Source: Amyelois transitella (Eukaryota; Arthropoda; Insecta; Lepidoptera; Pyralidae). Taken from it: 64,000 bases of DNA. The notes under the pieces are model-generated. The model saw nothing but the letters and a program-made list of their open reading frames with translations, did not search any database and was not told the DNA's origin. Location of the stretch: positions 12,214,001 to 12,278,000 of the forward strand of contig NC_083536.1 of assembly GCF_032362555.1 (NCBI RefSeq), in the 5' to 3' direction. Positions 39,995 to 49,273 of the stretch are shown here, one piece after another (positions within the stretch are counted from its first letter, which is position 1; every line of letters starts with the position of its first letter). A program made the translations under genes and the position numbers.

Positions 39995-40046
39995 TGTTTA
40001 TTGGGAATTCTGGGACACAAAAGTGTCCCAGAATTCTCAATAAACA
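39995..40046. repeat. Inverted repeat of the virus-like cassette, copy B
   Basis: Arms 39995-40018 and 40023-40046, spacer AAAA, one mismatch. Same position relative to the ATPase as 9006-9057. The flanking 39939-39950 again shows ATG-GAG-TCA-G followed by GTAAGT. Confidence 0.9.
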
Positions 40047-40571
40047 TCTACTCCCAACCATTAAAATCCGTTCAGTAGTTTTTTAATTATTAATTTTTTT
40101 CATATTTTAAATACCTACCGAGGTTAACTTATACCTCGCACCCATATATCGGCATCCCATCTCTTGTGTACCCATACCCACTTGTGATACCTTGATCTCT
40201 TCGTCTTGACGCCGCCATCGATTCTGCATACCAGCCGTCTCCATCCACTCGAATTTTTCATACTATTTTGTAATTTTCCTTCTTTAACGGTTTTTCTGTA
40301 ATTCAAACATTTTCAGATATTCCCATCTGAATTCCTACAATAAATCATTAATATCCGAACCATACGTTGGTGTCTCCCTCGAATTCAAATTCCCTCCAGG
40401 CATAGATGTTATACAGTCGTTCACATTAGCCGATAAAGATTTAATAATAATGATGTGCCTTAAAATAGAATTCTTAACTATAAACTTGCTGTACAGTTCC
40501 GAAGATGCATCATAATATTTCATAAATAACATAGTCTCAGATTTTAGCAGATAAATGGCATTAATTTAACA
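40047..40571. other. Stretch without recognised gene
   Basis: After the shared CATCTACT the sequence is unrelated to copy A. It contains AAAATCCGTTCAGTAGTTTT, a phrase also found near a Helitron end at 46575. A 65-codon frame (40335-40532, minus) has no recognisable domain. Confidence 0.3.
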
Positions 40572-40785
40572 TATTTCACACCTGGTCATACACATATGTC
40601 CTGGTAAAGGGTCAGGTCAAAAGTACCCGAAACCGCCGAGCTTGTATGAAGAGAGTTATGAATGTGGACGAAGCGAAAGAAGTATGATGAGATCGTGGCA
40701 AGTGGAAAGAGGTAGTCTCTGCCTACCCCTCCGGGAAAGAGGCGTGATTTTATGTATGTATGTATGTATGTATGTATTTCACACC
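40572..40785 (+). mobile_element. RTE 3'-end fragment with 11-bp target-site duplication
   Basis: TATTTCACACC at 40572-40582 and again at 40775-40785 brackets a 3' RTE end matching 19494-19650 in reverse complement and ending in (TATG)n. Extreme 5' truncation; the last codons of the RTE protein are readable. Confidence 0.9.
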
Positions 40786-40801
40786 ACGCAATAGCAAAGA
40801 T

Positions 40802-41798
40802 TCTTCGCCTCCACTAGTGTCGCGCACAAGGCGGCCTCTTCGGACTCGTCCCTGCGCCTTCTCCTCCGGTATCGGGCGTACTGGCGTCTAGCCCTGAAAC
40901 AGGCTTCTCGCAGACGCGAGAGCTCGGGCGACCACCAGTACACCCACCTTTTGGGCGGACGAGTACTGGCCCGGGGCATCGAGGCGTCGCAGATTTCTGC
41001 TAACGCGCCCCGAAACCACTCGGTCTCGTCCTCTACCACCACATTCACCGGCGCACGGGACCAACCTTTTACAATGGCCGCCTCGCGGAGAAACTCCTTG
41101 TCGAGGCGCTTCAGCTGCCACCTCGGGCCAGCCTCGTTCGGAGTTCGGCTTGGGCCGCTCGGAGCGACCGAGGACGCGGAGAGATCAAACCGTATGTAAC
41201 GGTGATCAGAGAGCGTCTCCACGTCCTCCAACACGCTCCAGCCCTCGACACGGCGCGCTAGGTCTGGGCTCGCGAACGTAACGTCCGGTCGCGAGCTACC
41301 GTTCCATCGCACGCACGTGGGTGCCGTCCCCCGATTCACTACCGCTAGCCCGTTAGTGATGAGCCACTTCTCGATGCGTGCACCCCGCGCATCTGTTGCG
41401 GGGGATCCCCATGCCGTTGATTTGGTATTGAGATCTCCAGCAACCAGCACGGGGAGAGGGTGACTCTTCAGGACCAGCGCCTCGACCTGGGTCAGGAATG
41501 ACTCGAACTCGTTGAGCGGACGGTTGGGCGAGAAATAGACTCCAACCACAACCAAGTCACCCAGACGAGCCGAGACCACTCCATGACCTCGCACGACACA
41601 TGCAGGAGGCGAAGAGCTCGCCGAGGACACAATCGCCACCGCGCTGTCTTCGTCCCGCACCCAGTTATCCCGGGGCGGGACAAAGTACGGCTCAGAGACC
41701 ACCGCCACGTCTATCAACCACTGCGCCATGCTCTGACACAACAGGTCCTGTGCACTAGTGCAGTGGTTGATATTCGCCTGGAGAACTTTGAAGGCCAT
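40802..41798 (-). pseudogene. R1-type ORF2 endonuclease domain (fragment II)
   Basis: Starts MAFKVLQANINHC with VAVVSEPYFVP, LVAGDLNTKSTAWGS and VETLSDHRYIRFDLS, the apurinic-type endonuclease of the R1 clade. It has an intact 5' end but is truncated after ALCATLVEAK; the last residues (NLCYCVV) come from flanking DNA. It lacks RT and so is not functional. Confidence 0.85.
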
Positions 41799-41950
41799 AA
41801 TTATTCAGAGGCCCCCGTTTCCATCGCCTCGGCGCTCTGAGCCGCACGAGCAGGCTGCGTCTGGGCCGTAGCCGCGGACGCACCCCGCTTCCCACCTCTC
41901 CTTCTTTTTTTGTTTTGGCGCGTGTTAGAGTACGCCTTGCTCCCCACGCG
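40802..41950 (-). mobile_element. R1-type LINE fragment II: end of ORF1 and endonuclease of ORF2
   Basis: Minus strand. The ORF1 C-terminus (KKRRRGGKRGA...AEAMETGASE, stop near 41800) is followed four bases later by the ORF2 start at 41798. The fragment is cut at 40802 in the middle of ORF2. The segment 40802-41365 is nearly identical to 43595-44155 of fragment I. Confidence 0.8.
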
Positions 41951-41972
41951 GTGCCCCGTCGACTTGCCGACA

Positions 41973-42383
41973 CTAACTCGGTGCCAACCGGTGACCCTGG
42001 GCCACGGCCTCCTCGCGCCAGAAGAACAGCGACGCGAGGGTTTTCGCCTCTAGGTCCCAGGGAATGGAACCGGCCAGCACAGACGCTGCCTCAAAGGAGA
42101 TCGTGCGATATCCCCTTGCGGCTCTTGTCGCCATCAGCCTCTGTGGCCTCCGCAGGGAAGCGAGGTTTTGGCGAGAGAGCGCATCCGCCCATACGGGGGC
42201 CCCGTAAAGGGCTATCGATCGCACGACCCCCATGTACAAGCGCCTGCAGGACGCTTCTGGACCTCCCAGATTCGGCATGAGCCGAGTCAGCGCTCCGGCC
42301 GCCGTCGTCACGCGCGGCGCTAATTCCGCGAAGTGGGCGCCGAAGTTCCATCTGCCATCAAGAACGATGCCCAGGTAGCGCAT
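41973..42383 (-). pseudogene. R1-type RT C-terminal region
   Basis: LGIVLDGRWNFGAHF, SIALYGAPVWADAL and LMATRAARGYRTI are the thumb/C-terminal block of R1-clade ORF2. It is separated from the RT ORF by a frame lesion in 42384-42471 and truncated at 41973 before the usual C-terminal zinc knuckle. Confidence 0.75.
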
Positions 42384-42470
42384 CGATTGCTTGATGGCAA
42401 TTGAAACACCTCCAACCGTCAGACTGGCGTCTGCAGGCGGCTTCCTCCGAGGGCCATGGAAGCACAGCGC

Positions 42471-44153
42471 CTAGGATTTGTGGAGAGCCACCTCCAGACC
42501 CAGTCGACGGATCCGGCGCACCACTTCAGCGACTCCCGCAGTGGCGAGCAATGACGCCTCCCTATATGTGGCGCCGCGGGCGGTCACGAGTGTGTCGTCC
42601 GCGTAGCAGACGACCTCCACCCAGGGCAGAGTGACCGTCCGCAGCACCCAATCGTAACCGATGTTCCACAGGAGCGGTCCTAAGACAGAACCCTGTGGAA
42701 CACCGCGCGTCATTGAACTCTTCGTCCAACCGTTTCGGTCAGGGAAGATTATCCATCTCTCTGAGAGGTAGTCCTGGATGACCCGACGCAGGTAGGTCGG
42801 CACCCCATGGTATCGGAGTGCCTCCACAATGCAAGACCAGGGGAGGGAGTTAAAGGCGTTGGCGATGTCCAAAGACACCGCCACGACCACCTCACCCTGG
42901 GCAACGGCATCCTTCGCCAAGGACTTCACCCTCAGCACGGCGTGAATCGTCGACCGCCTCCGGCGGAACCCGTATTGGCGATCCGCCAGGTCCGGCCCGA
43001 CTCTCTCCAGGTGCTCGACGAGGCGGTCAGCAACGACCCTTTCCAGCAATTTGCCGGCCTCATCGAGCACGACGAGGGGACGGAACCCGGTCGGAGTATC
43101 CGCCGGACGTCCCTCCTTCTGCAGTAGGACTAGTCGGCCCACTTTCCACGCCGCGGGAAACCTTCCCTGCTCGAAACAGGCTGTGAACAGCCCCCTCAGC
43201 CGTTCCCCCAGAACGTCCAGAGCGAGGACGAGGGCACGACCCGGAACTCCATCAGGACCCGGGGCGACGTTCTTCGCACGCAGCCGTATAACGGCTGCAG
43301 CAAACTCATCCCGGGTCACCTCCGGGATCGCCTCCACGCCCTCGCTTCTTTCCGCCAGTGGCGGTGCCATACTGGGGGGCTGAAAGGCCGCTCCCTGCGG
43401 GAACAGAGCGGCTACCACCTCACCGAGGAACTGCGGATCCAAGGTCCGCGTCAGGGGGGCCGCATACGTCCGGAGCTTATTCCGGACCAGCCGATATGGA
43501 CGCCCCCAAGTATCGCGGTCCAAGGTACCCAGCAGCTCCTCGCGTGCTGCCTCCTTGGCGGACGCTATCGCTGTCCTCAGCGATCTCTTCGCCTCCACTA
43601 GTGTCGCGCAAAAGGCGGCCTCTTCGGACTCGTCCCTGCGCCTTCTCCTCCGGTATCGGGCGTACTGGCGTCTAGCCCTGAAACAGGCTTCTCGCAGACG
43701 CGAGAGCTCGGGCGACCACCAGTACACCCACCTTCTGGGAGGACGAGTACTGGCCCGGGGCATCGAGGCGTCGCAGATTTCTGCTAACGCGCCCCGGAAC
43801 CACTCGGTCTCGTCCTCTACCACCACATTCACCGGCGCACGGGACCAACCTTTTACAATGGCCGCCTCGCGGAGAAACTCCTTGTCGAGGCGCTTCAGCT
43901 GCCACCTCGGGCCAGCCTCGTTCGGAGTTCGGCTTGGGCCGCTCGGAGCGACCGAGGACGCGGAGAGATCAAACCGTATGTAACGGTGATCAGAGAGCGT
44001 CTCCACGTCCTCCAACACGCTCCAGCCCTCGACACGGCGCGCTAGGTCTGGGCTCGCGAACGTAACGTCCGGTCGCGAGCTACCGTTCCATCGCACGCAC
44101 GTGGGTGCCGTCCCCCGATTCACTAGCGCTAGCCCGTTAGTGATGAGCTCCAT
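42471..44153 (-). CDS. R1-type ORF2: endonuclease C-half and reverse transcriptase
   Basis: 560 residues. Endonuclease end (VRWNGSSRPDVTFASPDL, VETLSDHRYIRF), linker, then RT: GPDGVPGRALVLALD, FRPLVVLDEAGKLLERV, VSLDIANAFNSLPW, GVPQGSVLGPLLWNI and the catalytic VVCYADDTLVTA. There is no genuine start (5' truncated). Strong GC bias compared with flanks. The frame ends at 42471 in RALHKS, where R1 proteins normally continue with TEAV. Confidence 0.85.
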   Translation of the reverse strand: MELITNGLALVNRGTAPTCVRWNGSSRPDVTFASPDLARRVEGWSVLEDVETLSDHRYIRFDLSASSVAPSGPSRTPNEAGPRWQLKRLDKEFLREAAIVKGWSRAPVNVVVEDETEWFRGALAEICDASMPRASTRPPRRWVYWWSPELSRLREACFRARRQYARYRRRRRRDESEEAAFCATLVEAKRSLRTAIASAKEAAREELLGTLDRDTWGRPYRLVRNKLRTYAAPLTRTLDPQFLGEVVAALFPQGAAFQPPSMAPPLAERSEGVEAIPEVTRDEFAAAVIRLRAKNVAPGPDGVPGRALVLALDVLGERLRGLFTACFEQGRFPAAWKVGRLVLLQKEGRPADTPTGFRPLVVLDEAGKLLERVVADRLVEHLERVGPDLADRQYGFRRRRSTIHAVLRVKSLAKDAVAQGEVVVAVSLDIANAFNSLPWSCIVEALRYHGVPTYLRRVIQDYLSERWIIFPDRNGWTKSSMTRGVPQGSVLGPLLWNIGYDWVLRTVTLPWVEVVCYADDTLVTARGATYREASLLATAGVAEVVRRIRRLGLEVALHKS

Positions 44154-44195
44154 GCATGACTCCTCGATAAGTGCACCCCGCGCATCTGTTGCGGT

Positions 44196-44529
44196 TATCA
44201 GACATACCCCAACCCTATTTTATGCTAAGGTTGGCGGCCTCGTCGGCCGCAGCCTATCACCATGCGTAGCGCCGCGTGCTTTGTCTATTTTCCTTTAAAC
44301 GGTTGTCGTTCTGTCTCGAACGACCAATGGCAGAGCTTCCCGCCTTTTTTGTCAGCTGCATGCCCGCTCTCTCGCGCCGAAACTGGGAGTTCGACCGCCG
44401 TCCGCTCCGCCATGAGCGATGTTTTCTTGTGTCCTTATAATTTTCTTGTCTAAACGGTAGATTCTGTATTTTATATTTTGTTAGCACTCAAATAAATAAT
44501 ATAACTGCTACAACACCTAAATAAGAGAC
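44196..44529. other. Unassigned stretch
   Basis: From the R1 break to an RT fragment. It contains AATAAATAATATAAC near 44491 but no ORF or paired repeat. It could be a solo LTR or LINE leader; neither can be shown. Confidence 0.3.
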
Positions 44530-44935
44530 TTTATGTGTGTGTTCTCTTTATTGACTTTTCATGTGCTTTTGATACACTAGACCATACGCAATTAATATCT
44601 AGTCTAAACAATTGTGGTATACATGGACCACTCCTCAAGTGGTGCAGCAGTTACCTTCAAAATAGAAAGTTCCAGGTGAAGATAAATGACATTATTACAA
44701 ATTACAAAAAAACAGTACAGAAGGCATGGCACAAGGATCCATGTTAGGGCCCCTCCACTTCCTATCTTATGTCAACGAGATACATAAGTATGTCCAGTAT
44801 AGTACATGCTATCAGTTCGCTGATGACACCTGCCTTGTGGCTGCCGATAAAGTCCCAAATAAAGCACGTGACATGCTACAATCATATTTTAATGCTCTTT
44901 TAAAGTGGTGTCACGATGTAGGATTAGTTATCAAT
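44530..44935 (+). pseudogene. LINE reverse transcriptase fragment
   Basis: Two overlapping frames: VLFIDFSCAFDTLDHTQLI...WCSSYLQNRKF, then QGSMLGPLHFLSYVNEI and the catalytic YQFADDTCLVAA, ending at LKWCHDVGLVIN. A small lesion at about 44720 separates them. The sequence changes abruptly to GC-rich DNA at 44936. Confidence 0.75.
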
Positions 44936-45706
44936 GGAGCCCTTTTTGGAGCCCGCTGTCGGGGTTGCACCTCCAATAAGCTTTCTACGCTCACCCATTC
45001 CGCCTCGGAGAGTGAGCCAGCCTCTGGCTGCGACGTCAATATTAAGGGACTTGCGTCCCTATGTCGGTTCTTGCCCCCCCCAGATAGAGGACGCGGGGAG
45101 GGATTCTCCGACCGCGGCGCGGCCGGTACCCTCCTGGGGTAGTGAAGTCTTAAGAAGCGACATATCATATATTTCCTTTTTTACAAGGGTTCGGTCCCTG
45201 AAAGATTGGGCGCTCGAGACGGGGTTCCCCCCCCGCCATTCATCCCCTAGGCACGCCCGACCGTGGGATTGGGGTTATTTTTTATTGAGGTTTTCTTCCT
45301 CGCGGCGCTGGCCATGATAGCACAGTACCCTCGGCCCCATCAGTTGGGGTAACGAGTTGCCCGACGCCGGCCGAAACCGGAACGCCGCGCGAAGAGTTGC
45401 GCCACATCCGCTCTCGTCTGAAAGCAGACAAGAGGGAGCGGCGCCCGACACGCGAGGGTCTAAATAAATAGACCCCGCCCACCAAAACACTCGCGAAGGC
45501 CCCACAGGGGACCCCGCTTTTGCGGGACATTGGCCAACAACAAACAAGACCCCGTCAATCGGGGAGTTATTTGCTGTCGCCCGGGGTGCACCGTCCCGTG
45601 TCCCTTGTCAGCCCACCGCTGTCACCGGATTCATTGGAATCAGGCAACAGAAGCAAGGCCTTCAAGAGACAGGGCACTCGAGGAGGTTTCCCGCACTTAG
45701 CACCCC
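44936..45706. other. GC-rich stretch of unknown origin
   Basis: No convincing coding frame. It contains several small hairpins (for example CCCGCTTTTGCGGG near 45514). It ends GCACTTAGCACCCC directly before the AACCT repeat. It may be UTR sequence of a GC-rich LINE, judging from its similar composition; not proven. Confidence 0.35.
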
Positions 45707-45734
45707 AACCTAACCTAACCTAACCTAACCTAAC
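45707..45734. repeat. Interstitial telomere-like repeat (AACCT)5
   Basis: Five perfect AACCT units plus AAC, i.e. TTAGG on the minus strand, the canonical insect telomere pentamer. It is placed between GC-rich LINE-like DNA and an RNase H fragment. Confidence 0.85.
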
Positions 45735-45944
45735 GAGCAGCAGCACGCGCAGCTCCACATCTACACGGATGGGAGCAAGCACGATGGGAAAGTCGGCGCG
45801 GCGCTGACCGTATGGGAAGGCGCTGCGGAGACCAGTACCAAGAAACTGAAGCTCGACAACATGTGCACGGTGTATCAGGCCGAACTGTTGGCCCTTTCTG
45901 TGGCAACCGAGCGGGCCCTTCGGAGCTCAGCGCTTAGCTGCAAT
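45735..45944 (+). pseudogene. RNase H domain fragment of a LINE
   Basis: HIYTDGSKHDGKVGAALTVWEG and NMCTVYQAELLALSVATERAL are the first and second catalytic blocks of RNase H as found at the C-terminus of some I/R1-group LINE proteins. Only about 68 residues, ending in a stop at ALS, then AT-rich DNA with an ACGTA microrepeat (45960-45980). Confidence 0.7.
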
Positions 45945-46129
45945 ATTTATTGTATTTTATACGTAACGTAACGTAACGTATTGTAATTTGCAGCGAAACA
46001 TTTAATACGGCGAACCAGCGTTCTTTCTAATACGCGTGACCGCCTGACCGCCTGAGGAGGATGTTTGCAAAAATAAATATGATGCCCAAAATAACTATTC
46101 CACGCGGACGAAGTCGCGGGCACAGCTAG
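45945..46129 (+). mobile_element. Helitron 3' end
   Basis: CCACGCGGACGAAGTCGCGG, with a CGCGG/TCGCG stem (46103-46118), then CTAG at 46126-46129 followed by T: the hairpin-plus-CTRR end typical of Helitrons. The 5' boundary is unknown. Confidence 0.55.
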
Positions 46130-46690
46130 TTGCTTATAACGACTATATCTCAAAACCTATTCGTCTGATTTATATACTGTAAATGGCAATTTTAGTCTAC
46201 ATGAAAAGCCGAAAGTAATAAACATATTTATTTGGATAAGGATTAATACTAAATTAAAGAAAATTGGTTTTAAAATAACTTATGTTTATAATGAAAAAAT
46301 AATCTTAAAAAATGAACATAAAAGTGGTTATTGTAAGTAAACCTTAAGAGATAGATATATGCTCTCGCGGACTTTTTTGTGGCAAAAAATGAGTACTTCA
46401 CATCTTTAGTACATTGTTTTACTATATCTTTGTTGGTTTGCGCAGCGTTCGCGTGGAAAGCTCGCAGATGGCCGACTCATTCAACTTTCACCTGCATTGT
46501 TGACGTTTACCGTAGGAAATCCGGGATAAAATGTAGCCTATAGCCTTCCTCGATAAATAGACTATCTAACAGTAAAAGAATTATTCAAATCGGTTCAGTA
46601 GTTTCTGAGATTAGCGCGTTTAAACAAACAAACAAACAAACAAATAAACAAACAAAACGAACTCTTCAGCTTTATAATATTAGTATAGAT
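46130..46690 (-). mobile_element. Non-autonomous Helitron-like 5' end
   Basis: On the minus strand TCTATACTAATATTATAAAG starts at 46690, followed by a (TTTG)n run and CTACTGAACCGATTTGAA. This looks like lepidopteran Helitron 5' ends (from memory). It starts with TC right after A, in the codons of a RepHel gene, as a Helitron insertion would. Its own 3' end is not resolved. Confidence 0.5.
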
Positions 46691-47106
46691 TTGCTGTCTT
46701 GCCCATTGGAGACATCACAAATAAACTGTCACAGCTGGTGACCCGCGAGCAAGCGACGTAGAGCTGTCCGTGTGAGAAGCACTTCGTCCTGAGGTCGACT
46801 CCGGCTGCTCCAAGCGTTTGACCTTGCGATTTGTTAATTGTCATCGCGAAACATATAGCCACTGGAAACTGTACACGCCTAAATTGAAATGGAAAGTTGT
46901 TGGGAATGAGGGGAGTGGGCGGTATGAAAACAATTTCACCAGCTGCACAACCAGTAAGAATTTTAGCTTCTATAATATTGTTATGAAGCGACACCACTTT
47001 AAGGCGAGTCCCATAACAAAGTTTCAGCGGGGTTAAGTTGCGTAGCAACATAATTGGAATGCCTACTTTTAGTACAATTGTATGCGCGGGCAGTCCAGCA
47101 GGCTTA
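46691..47106 (-). pseudogene. Helitron RepHel helicase, C-terminal piece
   Basis: Pif1-type helicase C-terminal motifs: MLLRNLTPLKLCYGTRL, MTINKSQGQTLGAAGVDL and SHGQLYVACSRVTS. Upstream the frame reads GLPAHTIVLKVGIPI until it is cut at 47106 by the Harbinger element; the preceding codons are at 51341-51405. The 3' end is cut by the Helitron-like insertion at 46690. Confidence 0.8.
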
Positions 47107-47403
47107 CTCTCGACTCACAATGCCAATATCCAATGCCAATCTCAATGCAAGAAACGTCATTTGGCACTCTTGAATTTCACACTAGCGCCACATTGGGGCG
47201 AAATCGGGCGGATATTGAGTGAACTAATTAATATTTAGATTGTATTCTGGAACTTGAGAATTCGGTACTCTTGAAGCCATTTTGACAGCTCGACATTGCG
47301 TTGAACTTGTGTTATTCTTGGATATTTATTGTGAAATCACAATAAGGAAATAGTAACTTTGTGAAAATTGCGTATACATTTTACTTGTAAAAAAGTGCAT
47401 ACA

Positions 47404-48882
47404 ATGGCTCGTTTGTTGTTGCAAAGTGTAATTTTCAGTGATGCCTGTAGAAAGGATTTGCGAGAAACGCGTAATTTGCATAGGATTGCTCGGTACGCCG
47501 ATAAAGCACTTGCTATGAGTGATGACGAATTTAAGCGAAATTATCGTGTCACCAAGGCATTGTTCCATTATTTATATCAAGAGCTAAAACCCTTGATGCA
47601 AGCTCCTAAAAGAAGAAGTGATATCAGTACAAAATACAAGGTAATTTTGTTTTTAATTATGTGAGTACTTTGTGTTAGTTTGTGATACAAACAAGTTTGC
47701 AAAGGTACCTAATTGCTTAAATAATTGGTTTTGGTCTACAGATACTAGTAGCACTTTCATTCTATGCAACTGGCAGCTACCAACGCCTAGTAGGATGTTC
47801 ACTAGGTACTCCCATGTCGCAGCAATCAGTATCTCGGGCCTTGAGGGATGTGACAGCAGCATTGAATCACCCGACAATCCTGCATAAATACATAAAATTT
47901 CCTCAAACTGTTCCAGAACGCAATATTATTAAAAGAAGGTATATAAATTGTGTTTAAAACATGACAATTTATTTTATTTGGCAGATAAATGTGTGTTAAT
48001 ATCTGTGTTTGTTGTAGGTTTTATGAAAAATTTCGTATTCCTGGAGTAATAGGATGCATAGATGGAACCCATGTGGCAATAGTACGTCCTGCTGAAAATG
48101 AAGAAAGATATTTTAACAGAAAACATTTCCATTCAAGAAATGTATTAATAGTATGTATCCCTTTTATATGTTTATTACATAAATTCATAATAAGCTTATT
48201 TTATATTACCACTACATATATTATTAATTTATTTTTAATTTATTTTTGTTACAGATCTGTGACGCGGACTTAAATATATTAAGTGTAGATGCAGCATTTG
48301 GAGGTGCATCACATGATAGTTTTATCTGGAACCAGCATCCAGTAAAAGATCATCTCATACAATTGATTAATGCTGGTGAATCTGTAACTTTACTTGGTAA
48401 ATATTTTTTTTTATATTGATATAGGTAAATTTGCCATACTTTATTATGTAAATTTTTTAAATAACACTACTATTTTAGGGGATTCTGGGTATGCACAAAG
48501 GGAATATATGATGACGCCGATCATGGATGCTGCTGCAGGTTCTCCAGAGGAGCATTATACTAAAATGCATGTGACAGCACGCAACACAGTTGAGCGCACT
48601 ATTGGAGTGCTCAAAAATCGTTGGAGATGTTTGTTGGGGCATAGAGTATTACATTACCACCCTGATGTTGCAGCAAAAATCATAAATGCTTGCTGCGTGC
48701 TCCACAATATGTGTAACCGGGCTCATTTAATAATGGAAGATGAGAACACTGACAACATCAGCATACCCAGATTTGTTTTAGAACCTGCACAGCAAGAGAG
48801 AGGTGGAGCTTCTATAGAGCTGCAAAGGGGGATAGAAGCTAGAGCAAACCTCGTGCGACAATTGTGGGCAGCCCGTGTTTGA
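47404..48882 (+). CDS. HARBI1-like Harbinger transposase, five exons
   Basis: Exons 47404-47640, 47742-47938, 48018-48150, 48255-48396 and 48479-48882 all have GT/AG borders and compatible phases, giving 370 residues. The DDE nuclease: D in GCIDGTHVAI (exon 3), D in GDSGYAQ and E in NTVERTIGVLKNRW (exon 5). The N-terminal part (KALFHYLYQELKPLM, SQQSVSRALRDV) resembles the helix-turn-helix of HARBI1/PIF proteins. It cuts the transposon ends, with the Myb/SANT protein as partner for nuclear import and DNA binding in studied members. No stop or frameshift, so it may be active. Confidence 0.85.
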
Positions 48883-48959
48883 TGGAGGATCATCTCAGGA
48901 GTAAAGGCTGTATACATACACCGGTTGTGTATGCAGCCTAACAGGACGCATTTCATTTA

Positions 48960-49225
48960 TATATTATTAATATAATCTACATACATACATACATAAAGTC
49001 ACGTCTATATTCCTTACGAGATAGACAGAGCCAATAGTCCCGAAAAGACTGAATGGCCACATTCAGCTGCTCGGCTTAATGATGGAATTGAGATCCAAAT
49101 AGTGACAGGTTGCTAGCCCATCGCCTAAAAAAGAATCACAAGTATGTCGTTAGTCGCCTTTTACGACATCCATGGGAAAGAAATGGAGTGGTCCTATTCT
49201 TTTTTGTATTGGTGCCGGGAGTATT
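48960..49225 (-). mobile_element. SINE-like repeat with (TATG)n tail
   Basis: Minus strand, ending in (TATG)3-4 at 48981-48996. Contains ATGGATGTCGTAAAAGGCGACTAA-type sequence and CGGCACCAATACAAAAAAG, a phrase I recall as very common in lepidopteran genomes. The tail type equals that of RTE-1, so RTE machinery probably moved it. It lies between the two convergent Harbinger genes. The 5' limit is approximate. Confidence 0.55.
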
Positions 49226-49273
49226 AAAAAAAATATAAGAAAATATTAAATTATTTAATAAGGTATATTCTAA

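Larger units (their letters stand above)
41951..44195 (-). mobile_element. R1-type LINE fragment I: endonuclease C-half through RT
   Basis: Minus strand, 5' break at about 44195 in the endonuclease, 3' break at about 41951-41973 in the RT C-terminal region. It lies head-to-tail upstream of fragment II, so together they present the element in circularly permuted order with a duplicated ~560-bp segment. Confidence 0.8.

Noticed and set aside
40335-40532. 65-codon ORF between the viral-like copy B and the RTE tail
   Set aside because: No recognisable motif, no codon or splice support; kept only as an unassigned stretch.
44189-44515. Solo copia-type LTR (TGTT...AACA)
   Set aside because: The TGTTGCGG at the left is part of the R1-type sequence shared with 41395, and no 5-bp duplication flanks the stretch.
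47107-47109. A clean 3-bp target-site duplication for the Harbinger element
   Set aside because: The left flank is TTA and the right flank is TAA; they are not direct repeats, so I did not claim a duplication.
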